A stretch of DNA of 64,000 nucleotides from an uncultured Senegalimassilia sp. (GCA_934630815.1 CAKTWI010000011.1:1-64000); one strand, 5' to 3'; numbered from the stretch's first letter, positions 52,848 through 61,135 are shown. The notes: generated by a model from the letters alone, not told the origin. Numbers and translations are program-made.

Positions 52848-53987
52848 CTACGCGGCGTTCTTCTGCTTGCGCACGTTCACGATGGCGATGACGAACAACA
52901 CCGCGATGCAGCACACGAGCACGATCTGGCCCGCAGCACTCGGGCCGCCCAGGACGGCGGCCTTCTCGGCGGTTGCAGCGGAGGCGGCAACGCCCGCCAG
53001 GCCGAAGTTGTGGGCGAAGGCGGCGCCGATGAGCATGCCGACGAAGGTGACGGCGGCGTCGCAGGAGCCCTGGCCGGCCAGCGTCATCTGGCGCAGCGGG
53101 CAGCCGCCGGCCAGCGTGGCGCCGAAGCCCACGGCGTACAGGCCGAGGATGTTCCACAGGTGCTGGGAGTGGGCGATGGGCTGGCCGTCGAAGCTGAGCT
53201 TGAAACCGCCCGTGGCCAGGTTGAACACCGCCATGACCACGAACAGGCCGGCGATGGGGAGCATCAGGTCGAAGTCGCGCATGAGGAAGATGTTGCGGAC
53301 GGAGCCGGCGAAGCAGATGCGGACCTTCTGCGCCAGGGCGCCGATCACAAGGGCGGTCACCAGGGCGATGAGCACGGGAGCGTGCTTGGAGCCCGGGCCG
53401 GCCTGGCTGACGGCGAACACGCCGGCGAAGACGCTGATGCACAGGCCGATGATCAGCAGCGCGGGCAGGACGGCGCCGGCCGTCTTGTTCGTGTCATGCT
53501 CGCGGCCCAGGGAGTAGCCCTTCTTCAGGAAGAACGTGCCCGTGGCAACGCCCAGGACGAAGCCGATGAGGCCGACCCAGGCGTTCAGGTCGCCGGCGGC
53601 CATGCGCAGAACCATGCGCAACGGGCAACCCAAGAAGATGAGGGCGCCGATCATCATGATGAAACCCAGGACGAATCGGGTCATGGGGGAAGAACCCGCC
53701 GTGGAGCGGTACTCGCGCGTGGCCAGGGCGATCAGGAACGAGCCGACGACCAGGCCGACGACCTCGGGGCGGAAGTACTGCACCGTCTCGGTGGTCTGCA
53801 GTTTCATGGAACCTGCCATATCGCGAATGAAGCACGCGGCGCACATGGCCATGTTGGCGGGGTTGCCGGAGAAGGCCAGAAGCGCCATTCCAAGGCCGAC
53901 CAGCACGCCGACCAGGGCCAAGCCCTTTTTGCTGTTGAGGAAATCCAAGGAAGTCCCTTTCTGTATATGAAGATGAATCGTTCGCAT
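52848..53987 (-). CDS. YedE-type putative selenium/sulfur transporter
   Basis: A 379-residue membrane protein with ten or so helices and two YeeE/YedE repeats. Each repeat carries the Cys motif of the family: GCPLRMVLRMAAGD and GCPLRQMTLAGQGSCD. MCAACFIRD and RICFAGSVRN also hold Cys residues in the pore region. YedE occurs with selenium-metabolism genes and is a putative selenium (or thiosulfate-like) importer. ATG 53987 (GGAGG) is chosen; TTG 53951 with AAAGGGA is also possible. It heads the unit with TusA-like and DUF3343 genes. Confidence 0.88.
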   Translation of the reverse strand: MRTIHLHIQKGTSLDFLNSKKGLALVGVLVGLGMALLAFSGNPANMAMCAACFIRDMAGSMKLQTTETVQYFRPEVVGLVVGSFLIALATREYRSTAGSSPMTRFVLGFIMMIGALIFLGCPLRMVLRMAAGDLNAWVGLIGFVLGVATGTFFLKKGYSLGREHDTNKTAGAVLPALLIIGLCISVFAGVFAVSQAGPGSKHAPVLIALVTALVIGALAQKVRICFAGSVRNIFLMRDFDLMLPIAGLFVVMAVFNLATGGFKLSFDGQPIAHSQHLWNILGLYAVGFGATLAGGCPLRQMTLAGQGSCDAAVTFVGMLIGAAFAHNFGLAGVAASAATAEKAAVLGGPSAAGQIVLVCCIAVLFVIAIVNVRKQKNAA

Positions 53988-54284
53988 TCGATCCTCCGTC
54001 GCGCATGCGCACGCACGGGCCCACAGGCCTGCGGGGACGACAAGGCAGAACACGCCCAAACGCCATTCGAAACGGAAAACAATGCAAGTCGCGTCAAAGC
54101 GCGGCGAAATCGACGCCTAGCAGAATGCGTCGGATATGAGGGGCGGAAAGCCCGTAGCAGAATAATCGCGCTAGCAGAATTTGCGCGAACCAGTGGTGCA
54201 TTGTAAGGAGGCGGCGGTTTTGTGTCAAAGGCAGCGAGCGCTAATCTTCCCCGAACGGTAGAGAGGGCGTCTGGGCAGGCGCTG
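53988..54284. other. yedE upstream region, left part
   Basis: The yedE-tRNA-fMet gap is about 600 bp. This part holds no gene recognised. The right part has the regular array of palindromic sites and the tRNA promoter. Confidence 0.4.
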
Positions 54285-54429
54285 CTCATAAGGTTGGCGC
54301 GGGTTTGCCCATAGGGTCTTCGCGGCATTGTCGCAGCCTCGCCCATAGGGCTCCGCCGAATCGCCTGCAGAGATGCCGCGGGATCACCTATAAGGTCCCC
54401 ATATCTTCGCCGCAGCCTCGCCTATAGGG
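54285..54429. promoter_or_regulatory. Array of five CC(C/T)ATAGGG-type palindromic sites
   Basis: Sites at 54285 (CTCATAAGG), 54308 (CCCATAGGG), 54342 (CCCATAGGG), 54387 (CCTATAAGG) and 54421 (CCTATAGGG). Start-to-start distances are 23, 34, 45 and 34, close to 2, 3, 4 and 3 turns of DNA, so all would lie on one face. CGCAGCCTCGCC precedes two of them. It lies between divergent yedE and tRNA-fMet. Confidence 0.5.
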
Positions 54430-54505
54430 ACCCCTTTAGCGTTGCCAAGACATCGCCCTGAAGTGCCGTCCATTTGTGAAGGTTCTGTGACAGGAAATCA
54501 TTTGC

Positions 54506-54534
54506 TTGCATCACGGCGGAATGGCGCGTATAGT
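54506..54534 (+). promoter_or_regulatory. Promoter of initiator tRNA
   Basis: TTGCAT (54506-54511), 17 bp, TATAGT (54529-54534); the leader to the tRNA is about 48 bp. Confidence 0.75.
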
Positions 54535-54588
54535 TCTTTCTCGCAGCTTTTCCGAAACATTCGGTTCCGAGAAAAGCGGGTAACATAT

Positions 54589-54662
54589 TGCGGGGTGGAG
54601 CAGTCTGGTAGCTCGCCGGGCTCATAACCCGGAGGCCGTAGGTTCAAATCCTGCCCCCGCGA
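54589..54662 (+). tRNA. Initiator tRNA-Met (anticodon CAT)
   Basis: Anticodon arm CCGGG-CTCATAA-CCCGG with the three G-C pairs typical of initiators. The first acceptor pair would be U1-G72 instead of the C1-A72 mismatch, so the end is weak but not identical to the E. coli form. CCA is encoded at 54663-54665. Confidence 0.95.
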
Positions 54663-54672
54663 CCAAATGTTC

Positions 54673-54697
54673 AAGCCGCCCATCGGGCGGCTTTTTT
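54673..54697 (+). terminator. Terminator of initiator tRNA
   Basis: AAGCCGCCC-ATC-GGGCGGCTT with a six-T run. Confidence 0.92.
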
Positions 54698-54728
54698 ATT
54701 GCTTGACACGCTAAACCAAACCTACAAC

Positions 54729-54761
54729 GCAGAGGCCGCGGAGTTAATCCACGGCCTCTGC
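54729..54761 (-). terminator. Hairpin downstream of the lipoprotein gene
   Basis: Thirteen-base arms with one mismatch, about 120 bp after the lipoprotein gene on the minus strand. T-run weak. 54762-54882 holds nothing else seen. Confidence 0.5.
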
Positions 54762-54882
54762 ATTTAGTCATCCTTCTATCGCTTTCCCAATTCGCCTATG
54801 GCGCGTCAGCGATCTTGCAACCGTCGACGGCAATCTTGACCGTTGCCGGAATCGCTTTGATTTGCTCCACCGTTAGCGTCCG

Positions 54883-55518
54883 TTAATTTGCCGTGACCGA
54901 ATCGCGCGTATCTTGGTCAAGCGCGTCCGGATAGGTCGTGCTGGCAAGTTCCGCACCGTTCTGGTCGACGATGCTCACGACGCAGCTGACCGGCTGCCCC
55001 GCGAACTGCTGGTACATGCAGGCGATCAGCCCCGCCTGCAACGGGGCAAAAGTTTCACTGAGTCCGACCTGGCTGTTGCTGGTAGTTATGGTCACTTTGG
55101 AGAACTGCTCATCGTAGTCAACGGCTGTGATGGTTGGCCAGGTTTCGCTGTTGGGCATCTCGTCAAGCTGCTTCGCCGTCGAATCATGCCAGGAGTCCAC
55201 AAGCTCGTTGTACTTGTCTATGGGCATCGTCGCGGTGTAAGAGCCGTCCTCGTTGGCAACGATGTCGGTGCAGCCCCACTTTTGAAGGCTTGCTTGCACA
55301 TCCTCAGCTGCCGTATCTTGGAAGAATATGGCAGGGAATGTGACCGTGCGCGTTGTAATGGTCGCCTTTTCAACGGCGCTGTTCTCGTCCTGCTCGCTTG
55401 TTACGTTACCGGAATTCTGCGTGGCGCATCCCGCCAGTCCAGCGCACAGCACGCACATCGCCACCGCAGCTGCGATGACGACACCTGCGCGTTTGCCGAA
55501 AACACCTGTTTTTCCCAT
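54883..55518 (-). CDS. Lipoprotein of unknown function
   Basis: A 211-residue secreted protein. A basic N-terminus and hydrophobic stretch end in the lipobox LAGC (Cys about 31), so it should be lipid-anchored outside the membrane. A Ser/Asn/Gln/Glu-rich linker leads to a domain with alternating strands (TTRTVTFPAIFFQD, KVTITTSNSQVGLSETFAPL) and two cysteines (WGCTD, VSCVV). No family is recognised. GAAGGGAATGAG precedes the start. A possible remnant of another gene lies just upstream. Confidence 0.78.
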   Translation of the reverse strand: MGKTGVFGKRAGVVIAAAVAMCVLCAGLAGCATQNSGNVTSEQDENSAVEKATITTRTVTFPAIFFQDTAAEDVQASLQKWGCTDIVANEDGSYTATMPIDKYNELVDSWHDSTAKQLDEMPNSETWPTITAVDYDEQFSKVTITTSNSQVGLSETFAPLQAGLIACMYQQFAGQPVSCVVSIVDQNGAELASTTYPDALDQDTRDSVTAN

Positions 55519-55577
55519 CTCATTCCCTTCCCATCGAGATCAAGCAAAGCCAACGAAGATGCTAGCCGTATCGAAGG

Positions 55578-55736
55578 TTAGGCCTCAACCCCTTCCTCGA
55601 CTTCGGCAATCACGCCCTTGAACCCCTTCAGAGCCGCGAACGGCGCGAACCAGCTATCCAGCCGAACACCATGGACGTCGAAGCCCCTCGCGCCCTTCCC
55701 TTCCCTGCCGCGTAACGCGCAATTAACGCCGTAACA
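55578..55736 (-). pseudogene. Possible C-terminal gene remnant upstream of the lipoprotein gene
   Basis: An open stretch of about 52 codons without a start codon reads on the minus strand into a TAA at 55578-55580. The end (HGVRLDSWFAPFAALKGFKG, then EVEEGVEA) looks protein-like and its third positions are GC-rich as in real genes here. It may be the surviving tail of a decayed gene, or chance. Confidence 0.3.
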
Positions 55737-55814
55737 CGAGCCTTATTGCATTTGAAACAATTCTGCAAACTGCCTTCGGTAGCGTTTCCCCTGTCGTGTA
55801 CACGAGGAAAGGGT

Positions 55815-55858
55815 ATGCGTTAGGGAGACTCCTCTCCCTTCGGCTCTCCCGGACGCAT
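55815..55858 (+). promoter_or_regulatory. Leader hairpin upstream of the AGCS symporter
   Basis: ATGCGT pairs with ACGCAT and GGGAGA with TCTCCC, giving a two-part stem that ends 30 bp before the start codon. It does not match the glycine riboswitch core. The role is unknown. Confidence 0.4.
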
Positions 55859-55888
55859 GCGCTCTCCCCAACGAGAAAGGGAAAGGCC

Positions 55889-57424
55889 ATGGAGGATTTC
55901 CTTACATCATTCTTCATCACGCCGTTCACCGGACTTGCGGAGGGAATCGCCACCGCTACCAGCCCGCTTGACGTCATCGACGCCGTCGATGGCTTCGTGT
56001 GGGGCCCCATCATGATCTTGCTGCTGCTGGGCACGCACATCTTCATGACCATCCGCACCGGTTTCATCCAGCGCAAGATCGGCACCGGCATCAAGCTGTC
56101 CGTGACCAAGGACGACCCCTCCAACGCCGACGGCGATATCACCCAGTTCGGCGCGCTGACCACGGCTCTTGCCGCCACCATCGGCACGGGCAACATCGTC
56201 GGCGTGGGCACGGGCCTGCTGTTCGGCGGCCCGGGCGCCATCTTCTGGATGTGGATCACCGGTATCCTGGGCATCGCCACGAAGTACTCCGAGGTGTTCA
56301 TCGGCGTGAAGTACCGCGTGAAGGATCACTCCGGCAAGATGCTCGGCGGCGCCATGTACGCCCTTGAGCGCGGCTTCAAGAACAAGAAGGCCGGCCGCAT
56401 CCTGGCCATCCTGTTCGCCCTGTTCGCTTCGCTGGCGGCCTTCGGCATCGGCGCCTCCACGCAGTCGAACTCCCTGGCAGATGCGCTGTACAACACCTCG
56501 CTCATCGACGGCAAGGCTATCCCGCAGTGGCTGGTGGGCGCCGTGGTGGTGGTGCTCGTGGCCATCGTCATCCTAGGCGGCATCAAGTCCATCTCCAAGG
56601 TGTGCGAGAAGCTGGTCCCCGTCATGGCCGTTTTCTACGTAGTGTGCTGCCTGATCATCATCGGCATGAACGGCCAGTTCCTGGGCGAGGCGATCCGCCA
56701 GATCATCGTGGGCGCCTTCACCCCCGCAGGCGCCGCCGGCGGCGCGGTGGGCTCGACCATCACCCTGGCCCTGCAGTTCGGCTTCAAGCGCGGCATCTTC
56801 TCCAACGAGTCCGGCCTGGGCTCCGCTCCGCTGGTCGCCTCCTCCGCCACCACGAAGAACCCCGCACGTCAGGCGCTGGTTTCCATGACCGGCACGTTCT
56901 GGGACACCGTCGTGGTGTGCGCCATCACGGGCCTGATGCTCATGACCACGCTGCTGGCGAACCCCGAGCTCTCCACGGCCATCGCCAACGGCACCATCTC
57001 CTCCGGCGCCGGCCTTGCGACCGCCGCGTTCGAGAAGATCCCCGTGTTCGGCCCCTTGGTGCTGCTGGTCGGCCTGGTCACCTTCGCGTACTCCACCATC
57101 CTGGGCTGGAGCCAGTACGGCAACCGCGCCATCAGCTACCTGTTGGGCAAGAAGGCCGTCATCCCCTACTACATCGTATTCCTGCTGTTCGTGTTCTGGG
57201 GCTGCATGATGGTCGGCGATGCCGCCGGCAGCGCCGCGGTCTCCAACCTCAGCTCCGTGGTATGGAATGTGGCCGACGTGATGAACGCGCTCATGGCCAT
57301 CCCGAACTGCATCGCGGTCCTGGGCCTGTCCGCCATCATCGCCCGCGAAACGAAGCACTACGTGTACGACCACAACCTGGAGGAAGTCGACAGGACCGAG
57401 ATTCCGCAATACCACGAGAAGTAG
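55889..57424 (+). CDS. Alanine/glycine:cation symporter (AGCS family)
   Basis: A 511-residue sodium:alanine symporter. It has about 11 membrane helices, with the family signatures GPIMILLLLGTHIFMTIRTG near the N-terminus, AATIGTGNIVGVGTGLLFGG in the substrate region and FSNESGLGSAPLVASSATT in the middle. It takes up alanine or glycine (and D-alanine in some members). ATG 55889 has AAAGGG upstream. A leader hairpin precedes it, and it ends in its own terminator. It is monocistronic. Confidence 0.93.
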   Translation: MEDFLTSFFITPFTGLAEGIATATSPLDVIDAVDGFVWGPIMILLLLGTHIFMTIRTGFIQRKIGTGIKLSVTKDDPSNADGDITQFGALTTALAATIGTGNIVGVGTGLLFGGPGAIFWMWITGILGIATKYSEVFIGVKYRVKDHSGKMLGGAMYALERGFKNKKAGRILAILFALFASLAAFGIGASTQSNSLADALYNTSLIDGKAIPQWLVGAVVVVLVAIVILGGIKSISKVCEKLVPVMAVFYVVCCLIIIGMNGQFLGEAIRQIIVGAFTPAGAAGGAVGSTITLALQFGFKRGIFSNESGLGSAPLVASSATTKNPARQALVSMTGTFWDTVVVCAITGLMLMTTLLANPELSTAIANGTISSGAGLATAAFEKIPVFGPLVLLVGLVTFAYSTILGWSQYGNRAISYLLGKKAVIPYYIVFLLFVFWGCMMVGDAAGSAAVSNLSSVVWNVADVMNALMAIPNCIAVLGLSAIIARETKHYVYDHNLEEVDRTEIPQYHEK

Positions 57425-57450
57425 GGCGGTTTCACATCTCCGCACGCGTT

Positions 57451-57483
57451 GAAGGGGCTCGTATTCGAGTCCCTTCCCTTTTT
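57451..57483 (+). terminator. Terminator of the AGCS symporter
   Basis: GAAGGGGCTCG and CGAGTCCCTTC pair with one wobble around a 4-base loop, with CCCTTTTTC following. Confidence 0.8.
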
Positions 57484-57680
57484 CACCCAAAACCACCCCG
57501 ATTCAACAGCGGGGAGCGCGTGAACAGGGGAGGGCGGAAGTGCGCTCATGCAGCACCCGAATCACACCGACGGCGCGCGCCATGCCTTTTCTCTTTTCTG
57601 GACGCGTTCGGCTTTCAAAGTGCGCATACAATTTTTCGTTACCCCCTTGCCCACGCTAACCGATGGCAGACGATAAGCTC
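57484..57680. other. Upstream region of the diguanylate cyclase gene
   Basis: No gene seen. Together with the terminator and the -10 box, it makes the 309-bp gap between the symporter and the cyclase gene. Confidence 0.4.
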
Positions 57681-57686
57681 TATAAT
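57681..57686 (+). promoter_or_regulatory. -10 box of the diguanylate cyclase gene
   Basis: TATAAT, 48 bp before the start codon. No good -35 at the usual spacing. Confidence 0.45.
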
Positions 57687-57733
57687 TACCTGCTGTGAAA
57701 ACGCCGTCTAGGCGGCAGGAGGGGGCAAAAGCC

Positions 57734-59074
57734 ATGAGAAGGGTCCACGTCCAGACCGTCAGCTTCGCGAACATCGCCATAACGATTGCGCTTGGCGTTG
57801 CGTGCGCCATCCTGTTTTGGCAAGGACGAGCGCAACTCGATGTATTGCAGCAGGCCACCGAAGCGTACATCTCCTGCGAAAACGACATCCAGCAAATGTG
57901 GGACAAGTCTGATCACCTGACCGAGCAGGTTCGCCTAGTCACCATGACCGCCAAACCGGAGTACATCGACAGCTACTTCTCCATGGCAAACAGCAACGAG
58001 GAGTTCGACGAGGCGTTTGCGGACCTCAAAAGCCGGTTCGAGGGAACCGATGCATACGAATCGCTGCACACCGCGATGGACGAGTCGAACGAGCTGATGA
58101 ACACCGAGTTCTACGCCATGCGCCTGATCTGCGAGGCAAACGACATCGACCCCTCCCCGTGGCCGGAAATCGCATCGTGCCAGATCAGCGACGAGGATTC
58201 GCGTACATCGCACGACAGCATGATTTATAAGGCGCAAAACCTTGTTTCCGATTCCAAATACCAGGAAGCGAAGGATTCCATCAACAGCCACACCGCCGAC
58301 TGCATCGCCAAAGTAACCGACACCACAATAGGCAGCCAAGACCGCGCCACTTCCATATTCGATGGCATTTATGGCACGATCAGGGCATGCGTGGCGATCT
58401 ACATCGCCCTGACGTTGGTCTTCTGCGCGCTCGTCCGTCGCGCCGTCGTGAAACCCCTGCTAAGCTTCGGCGACAGCATCAAGGCAAACCAGCTATTCCC
58501 CGTGCAGGGCGCCGGCGAGCTGCAAGTGTTGGCGGAAACGTATAACCGCGTGTTCACGGAAAACGAGGCCACGCACATGGTCGTCAAACATCAGGCCGAG
58601 CACGACCCGCTGACCGATCTGCTCAATCGAGGATCGTTCGACAAGGCCCTGAAGCTCCACGATGACGGCAAGCACGACTTCGCGCTCATCTTGGCCGACG
58701 TCGACCAGTTCAAATCCGTCAACGACACCTTCGGCCACGCCGTGGGGGACCAGCTGCTCAAGCGCGTATCCAGCCTGCTGCAGGTGGCCTTCCGCAGCAC
58801 CGACTTCGTGTGCCGAATCGGCGGCGACGAGTTCGCCATCGTCATGACGGATGTGACCAGCGACCTGCGACACATCATCCAGGAGAAGATCGATTTCGTG
58901 AATACGGAGCTATCGAAGCCCATCGATGGCATGCCGCAGGTATCGCTGAGCGCGGGTATCGCGTTCGCCGACCGCCCCAATCCCGGCGACAGCATCTACA
59001 AGGACGCGGACGATGCGCTGTATCACACGAAGAAAAACGAACGCGGCAACTACTCCTTTTACGGCGAGTTCTAG
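57734..59074 (+). CDS. Membrane-bound diguanylate cyclase (GGDEF)
   Basis: A 446-residue protein. Membrane helix (about 10-30), an extracytoplasmic sensor domain of about 190 residues with long helices, a second membrane helix (about 220-240), a short HAMP-like linker, and a C-terminal GGDEF domain (about 290-446). The active site is intact: RIGGDEFAIVM, and DPLTDLLNRGSF is the usual start of the domain. RSTD lies five residues before GGDEF, the inhibitory I-site (RxxD). It would make c-di-GMP in response to an external signal. ATG 57734 has GGAGGGGG upstream. Confidence 0.93.
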   Translation: MRRVHVQTVSFANIAITIALGVACAILFWQGRAQLDVLQQATEAYISCENDIQQMWDKSDHLTEQVRLVTMTAKPEYIDSYFSMANSNEEFDEAFADLKSRFEGTDAYESLHTAMDESNELMNTEFYAMRLICEANDIDPSPWPEIASCQISDEDSRTSHDSMIYKAQNLVSDSKYQEAKDSINSHTADCIAKVTDTTIGSQDRATSIFDGIYGTIRACVAIYIALTLVFCALVRRAVVKPLLSFGDSIKANQLFPVQGAGELQVLAETYNRVFTENEATHMVVKHQAEHDPLTDLLNRGSFDKALKLHDDGKHDFALILADVDQFKSVNDTFGHAVGDQLLKRVSSLLQVAFRSTDFVCRIGGDEFAIVMTDVTSDLRHIIQEKIDFVNTELSKPIDGMPQVSLSAGIAFADRPNPGDSIYKDADDALYHTKKNERGNYSFYGEF

Positions 59075-59237
59075 CGTCTGAGCAGGAAAAATGCAAGCAG
59101 AAGACAATCCGGGTCCGCGTCGCGCGAGCTAGCGCATGACGAAGTCCCCAGAATGAAGATGCCGCAAGGCTTCGCCCCAGGGGTTGCGCGAGCAGAAGCC
59201 GGCTTTCTCACCCCTAGTTCATAATCGAGCGCATAAC

Positions 59238-59281
59238 AAACCCCCGGGATCGAAGTCGCAGGACCTCGATTCCGGGGGTTT
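59238..59281 (-). terminator. Terminator of pdxT
   Basis: AAACCCCCGGGATCGA and TCGATTCCGGGGGTTT pair with one wobble, just after pdxT on the minus strand. T-run short. Confidence 0.75.
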
Positions 59282-59291
59282 GCGCTGTTCG

Positions 59292-59930
59292 CTAGATAAG
59301 GCTCACGAGCAGTTCGTGGATGCGCAGGTCATCGTCGAGCTCCGGGTGGAACGAGACGCCCAGCTGGTTGCCCGACCGCACCGCCACGATGCGGTCGTCC
59401 ACACGCGCCAGGACCTCGGCGCCCTCATGCGCCCCCTTGATGAACGGGGCGCGGATGAAGGTCATGGGGATGTCGGCGGTTTCGCCATCCGGCACGCCGG
59501 GCAGCCCCGCGCAAGGGGCAACGGTGCGGAAGCTTCCCAGCTGGCGGCCGTATGCGTTGCGGCGCACCGTCACCGGCAGCGTTCCGATGGCGCCCGGCGC
59601 GGTCGCGCCCGCGGCAACGGGGCCGTTCGGATCGCCAGCGGCGGGAACGCCTTCTTCAACGTTTTGCGCCAAGAGAATCAGGCCCGCGCACGTTCCCAGA
59701 ACCGGCAGGCTGGCGGACACGCGGGACTTCAGCGTATCGAGCATGCCCAGCTCGCGCAGCATCTTCGCCTGCGCCGTGCTCTCGCCTCCGGGCAGCACCA
59801 GGGCATCGTAGGGCTGCTCGACATCGGGCCCCTGACGAAGCTCGACGCATTCGCAACCCAGCTTCGCCAGCGCGCGCTCATGCTCGATAAACGCCCCTTG
59901 AACAGCCAAAACAGCAATTTTTTTAGACAT
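59292..59930 (-). CDS. pdxT: Pyridoxal 5'-phosphate synthase glutaminase subunit PdxT
   Basis: A 212-residue glutaminase that supplies ammonia to PdxS. The catalytic triad is complete: Cys81 in VLGTCAGL, His195 and Glu197 in SFHPEL. LPGGESTAQ is the oxyanion strand region. A low-complexity Ala/Gly/Pro insertion (about residues 95-115) makes it longer than usual. GAAGGG precedes ATG 59930. The gap to pdxS is 217 bp and holds repeat copy B, which is unusual because pdxS and pdxT are normally close. Confidence 0.95.
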   Translation of the reverse strand: MSKKIAVLAVQGAFIEHERALAKLGCECVELRQGPDVEQPYDALVLPGGESTAQAKMLRELGMLDTLKSRVSASLPVLGTCAGLILLAQNVEEGVPAAGDPNGPVAAGATAPGAIGTLPVTVRRNAYGRQLGSFRTVAPCAGLPGVPDGETADIPMTFIRAPFIKGAHEGAEVLARVDDRIVAVRSGNQLGVSFHPELDDDLRIHELLVSLI

Positions 59931-59991
59931 AGGGAAACCCTTCGGTCACATCAAGCAAAAGGCCGCCCGCTCAAAACATCGCAGGTGGCAT

Positions 59992-60144
59992 CAAAGTCAG
60001 CGAGGGCCGCTGCGGTGCCGTCGTATTGCGCCGAAGCAAGCGGGCATTGGCCTTTGGGCCATGCCCGCGCAGCTGAGGTGCAAGACGGCGTGCCGCAGCG
60101 GCCCGCAGCGTCGGGTCAGTTCGTTTTGCCGTAGGCAAAACGAA
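59992..60144 (-). repeat. Structured repeat element, copy B (153 bp)
   Basis: Starts 3-4 bp after the pdxS stop codon when read on the minus strand. It has the same plan as copy A at 43969-44120. The first hairpin is TTCGTTTTGCC with GGCAAAACGAA; the outer stem is CCGCTGCGG with CCGCAGCGG; the inner stem has GCGGGCATGGCCCAAAGGCC. CGACGCTGCGG and CTCGCTGACTTTG are shared with copy A. Most stem bases differ between copies and still pair. Confidence 0.7.
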
Positions 60145-60147
60145 ACC

Positions 60148-61038
60148 CTACTTGCCTCGTTCGGCCATGAGGAGGGCGATCTCGCTTTCGTTGATGCCGA
60201 CCATGGCCTCGCCCAGGTCCTCGGACAGCTCGGCGATGAGCTTGGCGTCGGTGAAGTTCGCCACGGCCTTCACGATGGCCTGCGCGCGCTTCTCGGGGTT
60301 GCCGGACTTGAAGATGCCAGAACCCACGAACACGCCCTCGGCGCCAAGCTGCATCATGAGCGCAGCATCAGCCGGGGTGGCAACGCCACCGGCGGCGAAG
60401 TTCACGACGGGCAGCTTGCCGTTCTCGTGCACGTATTTCACCAGTTCAACGGGCACCTGCAGCTGCTTGGCTGCTTCGAACAGCTCGTCGGCGCGCAGGT
60501 TCTGGATACGGCGGATCTCGGCGTTCATCATGCGCATGTGGCGCACGGCCTGCACCACGTCGCCCGTGCCGGGCTCGCCCTTGGTGCGGATCATCGTGGC
60601 ACCCTCGGCGATGCGGCGCAGCGCCTCGCCCAGGTCACGGGCGCCGCAGACGAACGGCACGTTGAACTGGGTCTTATCGATGTGGTACGTGTCATCGGCC
60701 GGGGACAGCACCTCGGACTCGTCGATGTAGTCGATATCGATTGCCTGTAGCACCTGGGCCTCCACGAAGTGGCCGATGCGGCACTTGGCCATAACAGGGA
60801 TGGACGCGGCCTCCTGGATGCCCTTGATCATCTTCGGGTCGCTCATGCGGGACACGCCGCCGGCGGCGCGGATGTCGGCGGGGATGCGCTCGAGCGCCAT
60901 GACGGCGCAAGCGCCCGCCTGCTCGGCGATGTGCGCCTGCTCGGGCGTGGTGACGTCCATGATGACGCCGCCCTTCAGCATCTGGGCAAGCTGGCGGTTC
61001 AGGGCAACGCGCTCTTCGGCGGTTTGAGGCTCGGTCAT
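60148..61038 (-). CDS. pdxS: Pyridoxal 5'-phosphate synthase subunit PdxS
   Basis: A 296-residue (beta/alpha)8 synthase subunit, which makes PLP from ribose-5-phosphate, glyceraldehyde-3-phosphate and ammonia. Lys85 in [10 protein letters not shown] and the second catalytic Lys (about 153) in [11 protein letters not shown] are present. [27 protein letters not shown] is the phosphate-binding C-terminal part. It is upstream of pdxT, with repeat copy B between them, and divergent from pdxR, which probably activates it. Confidence 0.97.
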   Translation of the reverse strand: MTEPQTAEERVALNRQLAQMLKGGVIMDVTTPEQAHIAEQAGACAVMALERIPADIRAAGGVSRMSDPKMIKGIQEAASIPVMAKCRIGHFVEAQVLQAIDIDYIDESEVLSPADDTYHIDKTQFNVPFVCGARDLGEALRRIAEGATMIRTKGEPGTGDVVQAVRHMRMMNAEIRRIQNLRADELFEAAKQLQVPVELVKYVHENGKLPVVNFAAGGVATPADAALMMQLGAEGVFVGSGIFKSGNPEKRAQAIVKAVANFTDAKLIAELSEDLGEAMVGINESEIALLMAERGK

Positions 61039-61083
61039 TTCCTACTCCTTCTCTAAGAATGTGAATGTCCGAAGGTTACGCTT

Positions 61084-61135
61084 CATCTGGTTATGGTAGT
61101 ATGCCCAAAACTGTTTCTTTTTATATGACCAGATG
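61084..61135. promoter_or_regulatory. Inverted repeat in the pdxS-pdxR region, possible PdxR operator
   Basis: CATCTGGT (61084-61091) and ACCAGATG (61128-61135) are perfect 8-bp arms separated by 36 bp, in the 135-bp divergent region. Dimeric MocR regulators often bind two separated sites. The second arm overlaps the parS-like site by 2 bp. Confidence 0.45.

Noticed and set aside
55801..55888. Glycine riboswitch before the AGCS symporter
   Set aside because: A leader hairpin is present, but the conserved aptamer core of glycine riboswitches is absent.
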